From Posidonia oceanica (taxonomy: Eukaryota > Streptophyta > Magnoliopsida > Alismatales > Posidoniaceae), in NCBI GenBank assembly GCA_037176725.1, contig JAZBRS010000026.1, forward strand, positions 63,590,501 to 63,654,500: a stretch of 64,000 nucleotides of DNA, in the 5' to 3' direction. Below are positions 1 to 12,002 of this stretch, piece by piece (within the stretch, counting starts at the first letter, position 1; every line of letters begins with the position of its first letter). A model generated the notes under the pieces. That model was not told the origin of the DNA and made no database searches. It saw only the letters and a program-made list of their open reading frames with translations. The position numbers and the translations under genes are program-made.

Positions 1-419
1 GAGAAACAAAAACAGGCATGCAAAATGGTGCAAAGGAGAAGGAAAACGAGAGCGGGTACACAAAACAGCGTGAAAGCGAAGGAAAACAGATGCGGACACG
101 TAAAACGATGCAAATGCAAGAAAATAGGTGCGGGCACGCAAAATAATGCAAATGGTGCTGTGTTTTGCTTCAGATTGACTTATCTTGAGAATCTGAGGCC
201 TGATCTGAGATAACTTTGGTTAGAATGAAAGATCATTCAACTAGGAAGACCTGGACAGTTAGATCGTGGAAATCCAACGGTCCGATCAAAAGTTATTCAG
301 GTTTCAAGTCAGAAGGCTCAAGGGCCAGAAAAGGTAGGGGCCTAAGTGTAAATAGTCCCTAAGGGTGTGCAAAACAGGGCAAATGTATGCAATAATACTA
401 ATGCAGTGATGCAGGACTA

Positions 420-1240
420 AATGCAATTTTGCAAAACTATGAGGCTTTTAAAACAGGGCAATGTGCTTTAAAAAATGCAATTTAAGTGATGCATGCATAT
501 GCAAAGGACTTAAATGCAATAAACACAAGTTGCAGGACTTTATTGCAATGTAATAAAGTTTATTATCACATTTAAATCACAATTATAGGAAAACTGGACC
601 CAAATGCAATAATAAGGAACTACAGGACTTTATTACAATGTAATAAGACTTAAAATTACTTTTTAAATCACAGTTATAAGAAAACTAGACCTAAATGCAA
701 TAATTGAAACTTGTTGGACTTTATTGCAAAGTAATAAGGTTTAAAATCCACATTTAAATCAAATCTGGAACCAGATTGGACCTAAATGCAAATATTAAGA
801 CCCTGTGGACTTTATTACAATGCAATAAGGTTAAAAAATCATAATTAAATCAAGTTACAACTAAACAGGACCTAAATGCAATTTTTAAAAGCTGCAGGGG
901 TTTTCTGCAATGCATTAAAGTCAAAAAATGCAAATTAAATGACTTTAGTTGATGCAGGATCTAGATGCAATTATTTAAAATGCTGGGGATGCAAATGCAA
1001 ATAGAAAAAACAAAATGCAGTGAATGTGTGCTGTGCTAGGATCCATGTGCAAATAAAATAAGCTGTAGGAGTTATGAGCAATGCAATAAAGTTAGAAAAA
1101 TAAAATTAAATGACAGCAGTTGATATTGGACCTGAACGCAAATAAAAATAATCTGAGGGCTTTGCTGCAATTTAAAAAAAACTAAATCAAACAAACGTTT
1201 AACTATTGCAGGACCTACTTGCCAATACTTAAAACTTAAG
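420..1240 (-). repeat. 90-bp periodic block in LTR W
   Basis: A motif of the form TTATTGCAATGTAATAAAG recurs at about 538, 630, 720, 811 and 901, a spacing near 90 bp, and in weaker form near 1075 and 1163. The core ATTGCA-T-TGCAAT is a short palindrome. The same period and core, in reverse orientation, occur in LTR X. The units are strongly diverged from each other. Confidence 0.65.
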
Positions 1241-3279
1241 GAATTAACAGTAATGCATGTATTTAAACTATACGAAACTTAAATCAAAAAAAATAAAAGC
1301 ACAGTGCTACAGTGCCCCCGACGACCTCCGACGAGGCTACAGCGAATCGCGGGTGGAGGCTGCTCTGCAGGCCGTGGCGAAGTGCAGGCGAAGCTCGGCG
1401 GGGCTTCTAGACGTCCGGCGGAGTGATCTGGAGGCGAGCGGGGGGCGGCAAGTGGTCTGGAGCGGCGGAGCGTCTGGTTGCACCGGCGACGTCGCTGGGG
1501 AAGAAGGAGGCTGCCAGCGAGGTCCGAAACATGCCACAAAGCTCGAAACGTGCAAAAAAAGATATGAGAAGCAAGAGAGGAGTGAGGCGGAGCTAGTGGA
1601 GAGCTTGTTACCTATTGGAGCGCGCGGGGACGTCCGGCGACCTCAGGTGGGTTCAGTGATGACACTGCGAGGCAGAGGAGGCTCTGGAGGCGGCAGTGGC
1701 GCGCAGGAGGGATCGGGGCGAGCTCGTGGAGGTGGTCTAGGAGATGACAGAGGCTTTCTCCTCCCCTTTGCACGCAGATGGCCGGAGTGGGTGCACAGGA
1801 CAATAATTCTCTCTCCTCTCTCTCTCTGTGGCTCTCACCGGAGGTAGCTCACACAGGTATGCTTCTGGAGGCTTCGTGGTAGTGGTGAGTGAGGACTGAG
1901 GATGGAGAGGGTGCAAGGAAGAGGAGGTGGCCGGAGGTGTTTGCTGTGTGTTGGGTTTAGGTTTCTCTCCTCTCTCTCTTCTCTTCCTCCTCTCTCTCTA
2001 CTGGCTTCTGTGGGTGCGTTTGTTGTGGGTTGTGGGAATGTGGTGGAGTGCTGGAAGGTGGGTGGAGGGTCTAGAGGAGTTGGTCTGTGTTTGTGGGTTC
2101 TCTGTGGGTTTTGCTATGGTCAAGGGCAGGTGGTGGTCGTGGGTGTGTAGGAGATGGTCAGGTTTTCTAGAAGGTGGGGAAGGGTCTGGAGGAGGTGGAG
2201 AAGCTCTAGAGGAGGTGGAGAAGGTCTGGGAGTGTTGGCTGGATTTGCTGTGGGAAGGTCTCTCCGGTCTTGGCTCTTAGCAGAGGGTGGAGGTGAAGAG
2301 AAGTGAAGAGGAGGTGATGGAGGGCTGAGGGTGTTTTTTGGTTATGGTGGAGATCTGGTAGTGTAGAGGAGATAAAGAGGAGGTGATGGAGTTTTGAAAA
2401 TGAGGGGGAGAAGGCAGTGGTTTGAAAAAAACAGGGGGAGAAAATTGGAGGGAGAGGTGAAGAAAAAGAAGAGGAGGAGAGGCCTGTGGTGGTGGGCTGG
2501 GCCGGATGGAAAAGAAAAAAAGGAAGAAATAAAGGAGGAAGGAGGGAAGGAAAGAAAAAGAAGAAGAAAAAAGAAGAAAAGAGGTTGAGTTTTGGGGGTT
2601 TCTTGAATGATTACTTTTTAAGTTTTCTTTCTCTTTTTTACTTTTTAATTGTTCTTTTAAGTTTGTTAATAGTTTTTAAGTTTTTTCCTTGATTTTAGGT
2701 TTGTCTTTTTTATTTTAAGTTTTTCTTCTTGATTTTAATTTTGTTAATTGTTTTTAAGTTTTTCTTTTTGATTTTAATTGTTGATTGTTTTTAAGTTGTT
2801 AATTTGATTTTAAGTTTGTCTTCTTTTTAAGTGTTAATTGTTTAAGTCTTTCCCCTTTGATTTTAATTGTTTAAGTTTTTTCTTTTTGATTTTAATTGTT
2901 AATTGTTCTTATGTTTTTTTTAGTTTGATTTTATCCTTATGTGTGTTTTTCCTTTTCTTTGATTAATTATTTCCCTGTTAAAATTTTTTAATTAGGGTTT
3001 TTTATTGTTTTTCTTATGCTTTTCTTTTTTAATTGTTTTTGTTTGTTTGTTTCTGATTCTTCTCTGAGTTTTTTAATTGTTTTTCTTAAACTTTTGATTT
3101 GTTTTCCTTAATTGTTTTCTTAAAGTTTTTTAATTGTTTTTCTTGAATTGTTTTCTAAGTTTTTTTGAATTGTTTTCCAAGGTCTTTGATTTGTTTTCTT
3201 AGATTTTTTAATTTGTTTTCTTAGATTTTGAATGGGATTTTCTAGGTTTTTGTGAGTGATTTTTCCTAGGTTTTTGAAA

Positions 3280-3352
3280 TGGGTTTAGGTTTCTAGGGTT
3301 TAGGTTTGGGTTTAGGTTTAGGGTTTAGGGTTTAGGTTTGATTTTGGGTTTA
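3280..3352. repeat. Telomere-like TTTAGGG motifs inside LTR W
   Basis: Imperfect repeats of TTTAGGG and GGTTTAGG occur over about 70 bp, close to the start of the LTR when read on the minus strand. They are flanked by LTR sequence on both sides, so this is not a chromosome end. A comparable block lies near the start of LTR X (9055-9275). Confidence 0.6.
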
Positions 3353-3464
3353 GAATTGGTTTTGGTTTGAAAAGAAGGGTTTTAGATTTGAGAAGGATTT
3401 AGGATTTTGAAGCCACCAGAGGGAGAGATCCACCAATTCAGCCTATCAAAATGGAGTGTCTATA

Positions 3465-4766
3465 GTGAGATTGTCTTTTAAATTATTACAGAAAACTTGA
3501 AAAAAAAGGAAATTACAGACTCAAACACACTACTTAATATAAACTCGATGAAATGAAAGTAAAAAGAAAACAATAAACAGTAAACGATTGCTGTTCTGAT
3601 GCTCTTGCAACCTGTTAATGGTGATAGTTTAATCCCTGCAAACAATGCACACTGGAACGGAACGTCTACCCTGCCGTCGCCCGTAAGTCAGCCGACCAAA
3701 CAAGTTGCCGTTTGAAAAGCAGCTGAACAAGGCGCCTTCTGAATAGGCGGCTTAAGCCCTGTTCTTCCAGCAGCCAAGGTCTGTTCTGGACAGACCGTGC
3801 AACAAATAGGAAAATAAAACAGTGTAATGTTTCAGATAGATCGCAGGTTTTACTTGTTGAAGTGAATATTTAATCAGTTAATTAAACTTGCGTATTCACA
3901 ATTAATGGAATTTTTGGCTTATGGGTACCACTCTTTGACCTTCTTCAGGGTCCACCAAGAGAGCCTAGATGGCGGATTTGTCTCTCTAAAGAGGGACCCA
4001 CCACCTAGGATTCTGTCCTTAGGATCGGCACTTAGCAAACCACAAAATAGTAAATAAACACAGAATATTAGAGTGTCAAGTATCTACAAAGGATTATTAT
4101 TGACTCAGGGAGAAGAAGGGGTCAATAATAACACCTTAGGACACCTTGAGATCTTGATCTAACTATTACAACCAACACTGAGTATGGGAGAGCGACTTGC
4201 ACTGGCTCGGGTTCGGTCAGGTTGATCGTTCTAGTTAGATAAAGATTCCCTCAAGGAACTTTATCTCTAATATCAAAAAATAGTTTCCACCTTAAGAGTG
4301 GACACAAACAATCCTTGAAACCGTTAAAAACCCGAAAATACAATGGACAGAAATGATTTTTGATTGTTTTTTTATGCGACTACGATCTAAAACACAACGC
4401 AAATTACAAAAAAAGCTACTGATCTACAATGAAATGGACTCAAACTAAGTCGTCTGTGATGATGGCACCCCTATCAATCGCCACACAATGGCGCGACTAG
4501 GACAGGTGCTCCTTAAAAAGGCGGCTCAGTTCTAGAGTCTTTTGACCTCAGTAAAACCGACCCAGCTGTTGAAGCTATGGGTTTTACTAATGTCAGAAAT
4601 AATAAAAAAACAGATAAAGGGTTTGGGTGTCGTGAAAACCTACACGCATGATTCCCCAAACCGAAAACTACACCTTGATCTATAACAATAACGGAAAGAA
4701 GGTAAAGGAATCGCTTACGTAGCACGGGGGTTGGCTAAAACCGAGTCCCACCGTGATCGCCAGTTC
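3465..4766 (-). mobile_element. Leader/internal part of a Z-family element
   Basis: This 1.3-kb stretch follows the end of LTR Z (4767-6232) in the minus direction and stops where LTR W begins. The first bases after the LTR, read on the minus strand from 4762, are TGGCG followed by a sequence that matches a tRNA-Lys type primer site imperfectly. I count about five mismatches in 22 to the plant tRNA-Lys end from memory, so the primer assignment is weak. No long conserved ORF is visible. A hairpin of the TCGCC ... GGCGA type near 4470-4500 resembles those in LTR Z. The abrupt change at 3464/3465 suggests that element W inserted here. Confidence 0.5.
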
Positions 4767-5463
4767 TGTGGATGTGGATTTGGGGGTGCTTGGAATGAAG
4801 GTGCCGGCGCTTCCACGATGTCGACAACTTGATGTGATCGCCACTCGTCGTTGGGCTGACAAGACGCCTTGGGAGATGTAAATGATGTGGGTACTCGATT
4901 CACTGGATCGACGGCAGGATGTCGTCCAGTGGCTTCCTCGTGTCACGTGAGTGTTTTCCTTTTCCTTCAAAACAAATGAAAATAAGAGATCTAGATAAGT
5001 TTGTGTATAGTAAATGATAACAAAAGCAAACAGAGAATAATATGGACAAATGAATCTAATACTAATCGAGGGTTGTTCCCCGCATGCATATGCTATGGGT
5101 CCTATGTTAAGGAATGCAATAATGAAATGTAATAAAAAAGATTGGAGGAAGATACTCCCTTCACCCTCGTGCTATATGCAGTAGAGTAAGAAAGTAGAGG
5201 CACGGTTGGAGCTCCGACTATGCTCGAGATCTCTGGGATCGAAGTTGGGACGTGGTGATCTCTGGGATCTAGGGTTTCTCTCTTGAAGGTAGAAGCTAAG
5301 ATTCCTCTTTTGAAGGTGGAAGCTAGAGTTTCTGGATTGAAAACTCTAACTCTTTGAAGGTGGAAGCTTAAAAGAAATCTGAAGGAAATCTCTCTCTTGA
5401 GCTCTCTCCAAAATAGGTTTTTCTCCAAATTGGTCGGGGGTCCCAAGTACTGACGTACGAGGT

Positions 5464-5473
5464 CTATTTATAG
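5464..5473 (-). promoter_or_regulatory. TATA box of LTR Z
   Basis: CTATAAATAG on the minus strand is conserved at the matching place in the second Z copy (63094-63103) while surrounding bases differ. It sits downstream of the inverted-repeat array, which fits a U3 promoter. Confidence 0.6.
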
Positions 5474-5534
5474 GCTTAGGGGATGTGGGTGGTTCACACC
5501 TAGAAGTTTCTAGAAGAAAAGTGACAGTTATTGT

Positions 5535-5865
5535 CAGTCGCCGCATATGTAGGCGACTAAGACCAGCAATCGCTCAAGCACTCGTGGGAAAATCGTGGAA
5601 ATTCGATTCAATGGAGGCCACGACCATTAGTCGCCGGTTATGTTGGCGTCTATCGGTCGAGGGGATCATGGGAAAAAACCGTTGCAGTTCCACAACCGTT
5701 AGTCGCCGGTTATGTTGGCGTCTAATAGTCAGTGGGATCGTGGGAAACAATCGTAAAAAATAACTGCAAGAGGCGGTTAAAGGAGGCCACGACAGTTAGT
5801 CGCCTGCTACGATGACGTCTAGGTTAGTCGCCTGTTCAAAGGACGTCTATCCATGTCACCTCCTT
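5535..5865 (-). repeat. Array of TAGTCGCC inverted repeats in LTR Z
   Basis: At least five imperfect copies of a roughly 30-bp unit have arms AGTCGCC and GGCGACT (or GGCGTCT) separated by 8-12 bases, at intervals of about 60-80 bp. The diverged Z copy at 62208-63748 has its own set of seven or more (about 62570-63030). Confidence 0.65.
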
Positions 5866-6232
5866 AGCTGGCAACTAGCAAGCTCAGTTCATTCCTAGCT
5901 CTAGCTCTTAGGTACTATTCAGAGAAAACATGATAAAAGGCCAGGAAACTTCAGATATCTCATGAAATCATAAAAACATCTTCTTTAACTCAAATCTGCC
6001 ATGGATTTGAGTGGGATAAAGTGTGCTCAAGGTACTCGGACTTGCCACGAATCTGAGTGCGTCAGCTCTGCCACAGCCAACAACCTTAAGTCAAGTAAAA
6101 TCAATCATTGTTTTTAAGCAAATCATGAAAACTCCGGAAAATATGTTATTAAGCCTTAGTTGTGTGATCTAGGTGCCTCAGAAATTCCTATCCTCTATGA
6201 ACTCTGGGAAATGCGAAAATGGGATATCTACA

Positions 6233-6337
6233 GCCCTGAAGCATGATCTTTTTGGCCAGTAACACACCGTTCATATGGGAGCCGCAAGACCCTACATGGA
6301 CATGGAGCATCAGTGTGTCGGCCTCTCTCTTGCCTGC
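6233..6337 (-). pseudogene. Integrase zinc-finger fragment of an older Tat element (V)
   Basis: The minus-strand translation matches the H2C2 region of the integrase encoded at 24407-25171, including the segment HMNGVLLAKKIMLQG. The match stops at 6233, where LTR Z starts, and at 6337, where LTR Y starts. About 100 bp of the host element therefore survive between two insertions. It is the oldest layer visible in the window. Confidence 0.65.
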
Positions 6338-8985
6338 TGTAGACACCCCATTTTGACTGCCTGGAAGATGGTGGATACTCCTGCAAGCTTGCTCGGACTC
6401 TGGGATGACTCTTTCTCTTTCAAACCCACCCTAAAACCCCATCTAAAACCAAAAACCCTCACTCAAGCCCACCTAGGCCTTAGCCCACATTTAAACCAAA
6501 ATTTAACCCAAGCCAAGCCCAACCTAGGCCTTTTTTCTCTCAGGCGTGTTGGACGCAGGCATGGGCAGCGTCCAACGTTGGACACGCCTTATGCCAGCGT
6601 CCAACATGCCGGGAGTTGCAGCGGCCACCACCACCTCTGGCTCACCGCTTCCGTCCACTCCATCGCCCATACAGCACTTAGTAGCCATCCCCTCACCCCA
6701 CTATAGCAACCCACTAGCTGCCAAGCCGAGTAACTCCCTGCCACGGCGTCCATTCCTCCGCCGATGGCCTTCCCGGTCACCTCGCTCTCACTACCACCGC
6801 CGCCTGCCACCACGACTTCGGCAACCTCGGGACACCCCCACTTACTCGTCTGACATCCCTCGTGGCCTCCCCACTCTCGCCATGCCCTGCCATTGCCTGC
6901 AAAATCCTGCCAACCTCTGCCAAGCCGTTACCGTTGACAGATGAACCCATCACAAAACCAGAACTTGGCCACCTTCCCGAGCTCACCACACTTGTGCTCC
7001 TGAAAATTGAGTGCCTCTTAGAGCTTGAGCGATCACCCACGACCATTCCCCAGCCTTGAGCCTTCCCTCCCGAGCCTCCCTCATGTCCAGAAAGCTCGCC
7101 GGAGTTCGTCGGCCACCTCCTTCTGCAGCACCGGTGAGGAGCACAAACACCCCTCTGTAGCCCGCAACCAGGTAGGCGTTCTCTACCTCTAACTCATGCA
7201 TGCATGTGATAGTGTAGCTAGGTAGTTTTTACACGCTTTAGCACAGCACACACGCCCCCTCGCGATGGCTTTCCGGCCGTGAGGAGGAGGAGGTGGGTGG
7301 AGCAATCCACCCGCCTATTTCTGGCACCGAGCACATGGACATGCTCGTTGTCACTCACTCTTGCTTCCTAGCAAGTTAGTTTGAGCTTTTTGGCCGATTT
7401 GGCCACTGTCTTTGGCCGGGAAACTTCCCGACATGTTGGACGCACCAGCTGGTGCGTCCAACGTTGGACATGCCCTGAGGCAGCGTCCAACACCTCTGCA
7501 AGTCATTTATTTCATTTTGCTTTATTTTGCTTTTATGATTATATGCTTTAGTTGCAACTCTGTGAGCTTGCTTTATATGCTTCCCTTAATGCTTACAAAT
7601 GTTATTACATGCTTTATATCAAGTCTTGATCCCTCCTTGGATCATCATTTCAAGCCTCAGTTCAGTGTGCTTTTTGCCTGTGTTGGACGCTGGTGTGTCC
7701 AATGTCCTATTTATCTGCATGCTTATACTTGCTGCCATGCTTGAATGCTCCTTCCTTTTGAGTTATCTTCTTGCTCCATACATGCTTGGTGGTGTTTGGG
7801 CCCTGTGGCTGCTGTTCTCCAGGTTTGCAAGTTCCTTTTAAGGTTACATGTGGATTTGTATGGGTTTTGTTCCCTTTTCTCCTTATGCATGTTTCTCTTA
7901 GTGTTCTATATAGAATACTTGCTCGATCTATGATGCATGATCTTGTTTGGACTGTTTTCCATAGCTTGCATGCATGTTTAAGTGGTTTCTAAGCTCAGTT
8001 CTTGCTTACAGCATGATGTGCCCCTTTTATGTGTTGGACATAGGTACACTCTGCATCCTATGTTGGACGTAGATGTGCTCTACCTCCTATGTTTTAGCTC
8101 AGCTGCTGTTGTTTAAATGCTTGCATGATGCTCTGATCTCTTGTGTTTTGCTTGATCCATGCTTGAATGTGTGTGCTTAGCCCTCTTAGCTACTGTTCCC
8201 AAGTTTACTTGGCTTTTTATCAGGGATCTATGCAGGCTTCTTCAGGTTTGTGCCTTCCTTTGTGTTGGACGCAAGTGTTGCTGGCGTCCTACATAGGACG
8301 CAGGTGATGCTTGCGTCGTACACACTGGTTGTGTTTTCTTTGTGCATGCTTTGCAGATGCTTCCCTTATTGGATTTTTATGTGATCCCTGTATGCATGCT
8401 TAGCCTATACCTATTTACAGCCACTGACATGCATGCCTCTATGATTTTCCTATCAGTTTGCATGCATTTTCTTCTGTTTCTGTTTGCACCTTGTTGGACG
8501 CAGAGTTATTCAGCATCCAGTGTTGGACGCTGTGTACTCTAGCGTCCAACACCCTGCAGTGATTAAATCATGTTCTATGCTTGCATCTTGCTCTGAAATC
8601 ATTTCTGATTTGTTGCCTTGACTTCTTAACATGATCTGCATGTATTCTACTGCTTCATTGCATTTGCATCGCATTCATACATCTAGAATGCATGGTTTTC
8701 CAGATTGCATGTTTTCTACAGGTTCTCCTTCTTTAAGCATTGGACATTGTCCGGTCCTGCGTCCAACATTGGACGCAGGTCATAGCTGCGTCCAACACTT
8801 ACAGTTGGCTGAACTTCATTTTAAAGCGCCGATTTGGTTTCGTTTGCCGTTTCCCATGTTTTACCGCCTCCGACACATGCTTTGACATCTATGCATGCTG
8901 TCGGACCCCTGTTTCCCGGTTTTACGCCTCGCATCGCCCGTTTTCCTGTGGTTTACCACGTCGGTTTTCTTTCCCCTTTGCATAT
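6338..8985 (+). repeat. LTR Y, 5' portion, interrupted by element X
   Basis: It begins TGTAGACACCCC, very close to the starts of the array LTRs and LTR X, and follows the same plan: a U3 start with CCTAGG boxes, a GC-rich block (about 6600-7200), then a T-rich region with repeated hairpin motifs. Just before 8986 it resembles the part of LTR X near 55180-55330, so the LTR is probably cut about there and should resume beyond X's right end, outside this window. No coding domain is present. Confidence 0.6.
6548..8800 (+). repeat. Dispersed GTTGGACGC ... GCGTCCAAC inverted repeats
   Basis: Paired motifs GTTGGACGC and GCGTCCAAC, 8-20 bases apart, occur near 6548, 6577, 7436, 7466, 8264, 8493, 8521, 8736 and 8766. 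Half or degenerate copies lie near 7682, 8033 and 8063. They often come as two hairpins back to back. The sequence between clusters is unrelated, so this is not a simple tandem repeat. Confidence 0.75.
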
Positions 8986-9054
8986 TGTTGACACTCCACT
9001 TTTGACCCCTATCTAGTGGCTCTCTCTGGTAAAATGACTTAGAAAACCCCCACA

Positions 9055-9275
9055 CAGAAAACCAGAAAATTAAAAACTTTAAAACCTAAACCCTAGAAAA
9101 ACCTAGGTAAAACCTACACCTTAAAACCCTAGAAAACCTAGGTAAAAATTAAAACCTAAACCCTAGAAAACCTAGGTAAAAACTAAACCCTAAACCCTAG
9201 AAAACCTAGGTCAAGCACACCCCTTAAAACCCAAGAAAACCTAGGTAAAACTAAACCCTAAACCCAACTCCCAAC
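9055..9275 (+). repeat. Telomere-like CCCTA and CCTAGG boxes in LTR X
   Basis: Repeated elements such as AAACCCTAGAAAACCTAGG occur five or so times in 220 bp. They read as degenerate plant telomere boxes joined to CCTAGG palindromes, near the start of the LTR. LTR W has a counterpart. Confidence 0.6.
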
Positions 9276-10469
9276 TCCCTGCCATACACCCAGCAAACCC
9301 CTCCTCTCCACCACAAACACCTGTGAACCCATTTCACCCCAAAACGACCAGAAAAGCCACCACACTCCAGACACGACACCACACACGACACCACACCAAT
9401 CTAGCCACCTCTCCACCCTCATCGAACCTCCACGAACCCAAAGGAACACCCACAAGCAGCCCAAAGAGCTACATTCCCCGGAGAAGCCCAGAAACTCACT
9501 CTGCAACCCAAGATCCGCATTTCCTTCCAATGCAGCACAACTCGCTTCTGGATAGCTTCGGAGCTTCCTCGCGACCCCAGGAGCATCCTCTGATAGCCAC
9601 GCGTCGCCATCGTCCTCTGCAGCGCCGTCACGACCTCCCGCCGGACTGCAACGCCCACCCGACGTTGCCAGCAAGCATCGGCCATTGTCATAGGTAACTA
9701 ACCCCACATTTGAACTCCATGCATGCCTACCTCGCTTTCTAGTTAATTAGAACTAGGTTTAGAGCCTCATAGCCCTAGGTCGTCGCCACCGCGCAATCGT
9801 CTTCCCCGACAAGCCCTGTCAGCCGTTGTCGCGCGCTGAGTGTTCCAAACCTCCGCCGTAGCTCCAAATCCTCCCCCGAGCTCCGCAAAAACTCTCCCGA
9901 CCTGTTCCAACCCCGCGCGACCGTCGTCGAGGCCCCATGCACCTGCTCCATCTCTGTGCACCGACGTCGACCGGGCACTCCACAGCAGCTCCGGCCTCCA
10001 GACCTTCCCTCGAGCTCCGCCAGACCTCCAGAAGTGTGGTCCAGCAGCCTCTGAGCTTCGCCACTGCCTCCAGCACCTCCTCCGTCTGCTGCTTCTTCTG
10101 CAACAGCCGCCAACGTCGACAAAGCGTCTCAGCCACCGCAGCTCCTTCGGATCTACTCCCCGAGCTTCGCTTAACCTCCAGGAAGATGACTCAGTAGCCT
10201 CCGCACCTCGCAGCAGCCTCCTGCGCCCACACCGTCTCCGGCAACCTCTGCAGAACTCCACCGAGACCGGCAAACCACTCCGACCGTCGTCACGCACCGC
10301 TAAAGCCACCGGAGCCACCAGACGGACTCCCTCCAGCTTCCAGAAGCTTCAGACCAGCCTCCCGCACGCCAGACCGCCGCCGTGTGCTTCATCTTCCCCG
10401 GCGAAGGTGTTGCAGTGTCAGGCGACACTGTAGCACTGTAGCTACATATGGTTTTAATTTTGTTTTGGT

Positions 10470-11450
10470 TTGGTGCATTGAAATAAATTGCTACAGGTTA
10501 TTTTATTTACTTTTGGGTCCAACTGTGGTTTAAGAATCATTTAAGTTTTGATTTAAATCATATTGCATTACAGTCTGGTCCGCCCATTTAGTTTAATTGC
10601 ATGTAGGTCCTTAATATATTTCGTTTAAATCATTTAAATGTTAGTTTAAATCATACATTGCATTTCATTTCTTAAGTTTCTGCTATTTGCTTTTGGGTCT
10701 AGTTCTGGTTGATAAATCATTTAATGCTGCATTAAAACCTTATTGCATTGCATTTAAATCCTCTGCTTTGATTTATTTGCAAGTCAGTCCAGTTGCAGTT
10801 CTAGCATCTCATTTAAATCTGATTTTTACCTTATTGCATTGCATAAAAAACCCTAAAAATGTTTTAATTGCATTTGAGTCCAGTATGTTGTGAATCATGC
10901 ATTTAATCTGCATTTTTAGCATATTGCATTGTATTTTAAATCCTGTGGTTTGCTATTACATCTAGGTCCTCTAATCAATCAGATTTCATTTAAATCATGT
11001 TTTAAACTATATTGCATTGCTGTTTAGTCTAGAAACATGTTTCAATTGCAAGTCAGTCCTTAGAACATTCATTCGTTCATTTAAATGTGATTTTTAACCT
11101 TATTGCATTGTAATAAAGCCCTCAGGGTTTTAATATTTGCATTTAGGTCCAGTCTGGTTTCAGCTGTGATTTAAATGTGAATTTTAAACCTTATTACATT
11201 GCAATAAAGTCCTGCAAGTTTCAATTATTACATTTAAGTCTAGTTTGCTTTGAATTGTGATTTAAATGTGATTTTTAAACCTTATTACATTGTAATAAAG
11301 TCCTGTGGTTTTACATTATTGCTTTAAACTTTATTACATTGCAATAAAGTCCTGCAACTTGTGATTATTGCATTTAAGTCATTTGTACATGCATACATCA
11401 CTTAAATGGCTCTTTTAAACCACATTGCACTGTTTTAAAAACCCAATAGT
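10470..11450 (+). repeat. 90-bp periodic block in LTR X
   Basis: The motif TTATTGCATTGCAATAAAG and variants occurs near 10560, 10650, 10739, 10832, 10921, 11009, 11099, 11190, 11281, 11331 and 11422. Nearly all intervals are 88-93 bp; one is about 50 bp. The core ATTGCA-T-TGCAAT is palindromic. Between cores, AGTCC and AGGTCC recur. The units are diverged, so the period stands out more than the sequence identity. Confidence 0.7.
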
Positions 11451-11997
11451 TTTCCTAAATTGCATGTCAGTCCACATTGTCTACTGTTGCTTGCTTGCAT
11501 ACCTGTTTTGCATTGTACTTAGGCCCTACATGTTTTTGAAAACTGCATTTAGGTCCTTTCTTGTATTATTGCATGCATATCTTGCCATTAATGTTGCATT
11601 TATCCATTGCTTGCATATTGCCCTGCTGCATCCTCATTTTTGTATGCATTTGCCATGTTGCATTTCATTTTTGCCACATTTTGCATATAGGCCCCTATAC
11701 TTTCCCTAAATTGCATTTAGGTCCCTATCTTTGTATGTTTGCATGCATTGCATCCACACATCATTGCATCTACTTCTTAGCAAGCATTTACTCTACTGCA
11801 TTGCATTTTACCATCTTTTGCACTCAGGCCCTTGTAGTTTTCCGTAATTGCACTTAGGCCCCTGCATTTGCATTCTTGCATGCATAGCACCTTTACACCT
11901 TTGCATATGGTTCCCTTGCACCCTTTTAGGCACCCTTAGCCTCATTACATGTAGGACACCCTGCATTGCACACACTTAGGGACATTTTGCACTTAGA

Positions 11998-12002
11998 CCC
12001 CT
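11998..12002. other. Target-site duplication, left copy (CCCCT)
   Basis: The five bases before the TGTAGTAATCC end of LTR A are CCCCT. The same five bases follow the far end of LTR C at 54955-54959. Five bp is the usual size for Ty3/gypsy insertions. Confidence 0.85.

Larger units (their letters stand above)
1..3464 (-). repeat. LTR W, Tat/Ogre-like LTR, cut by the left window edge
   Basis: The segment is related, in the same module order, to the three 6-kb LTRs of the central array and to LTR X. From right to left it has a terminus at 3456-3464 resembling the other LTR starts, a telomere-like motif block, T-rich DNA, a purine tract (about 2400-2590), a GC-rich block (about 1290-2300), a 90-bp periodic block (about 420-1240) and a degenerate version of the 30-bp hairpin array (1-190). 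Positions 200-360 match the reverse complement of 54960-55140 in LTR X. The last base pair of the expected CA end is changed (TA). The open frames in the GC-rich block have no domain and occur on both strands, so I do not call genes. The rest of the element lies left of the window. Confidence 0.75.
4767..6232 (-). repeat. LTR of family Z (1.47 kb)
   Basis: On the minus strand it starts TGTAGATATCCC (6232) and ends CCACATCCACA (4767), so it has TG...CA ends. It is homologous along its length to the solo LTR at 62208-63748 in the opposite orientation. A TATA box (CTATAAATAGA on the minus strand) lies at 5464-5473. Upstream of it are five or more copies of an inverted-repeat motif, TAGTCGCC paired with GGCG(A/T)CTA (about 5540-5860). 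It interrupts integrase coding sequence at 6233, which places its insertion after that of element V. Confidence 0.75.
8986..12002 (+). repeat. LTR X, left part (5' LTR of element X)
   Basis: It starts TGTTGACACTCC, nearly the same as the array LTR ends. It continues after the 43-kb insertion at 54960-55933 and ends just before a primer-binding site at 55940. Rejoined length is about 4.0 kb. Modules in order are telomere-like boxes (9055-9275), a GC-rich block (about 9290-10430), a 90-bp periodic block (about 10470-11450), and a T-rich tail with many ATTGCAT motifs. Open frames in the GC-rich block exist on both strands and match nothing I recognise. Confidence 0.75.

Noticed and set aside
3280..3352. 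Possible chromosome end or interstitial telomere
   Set aside because: The repeats are few and degenerate and sit within an LTR with normal LTR sequence on both sides.
9258..10433. Several ORFs of 90-197 residues in the GC-rich block of LTR X, also at 1257-1847 and 6275-7201
   Set aside because: Open frames overlap on both strands, composition is GC-driven, and no family is recognised. They lie inside LTRs.
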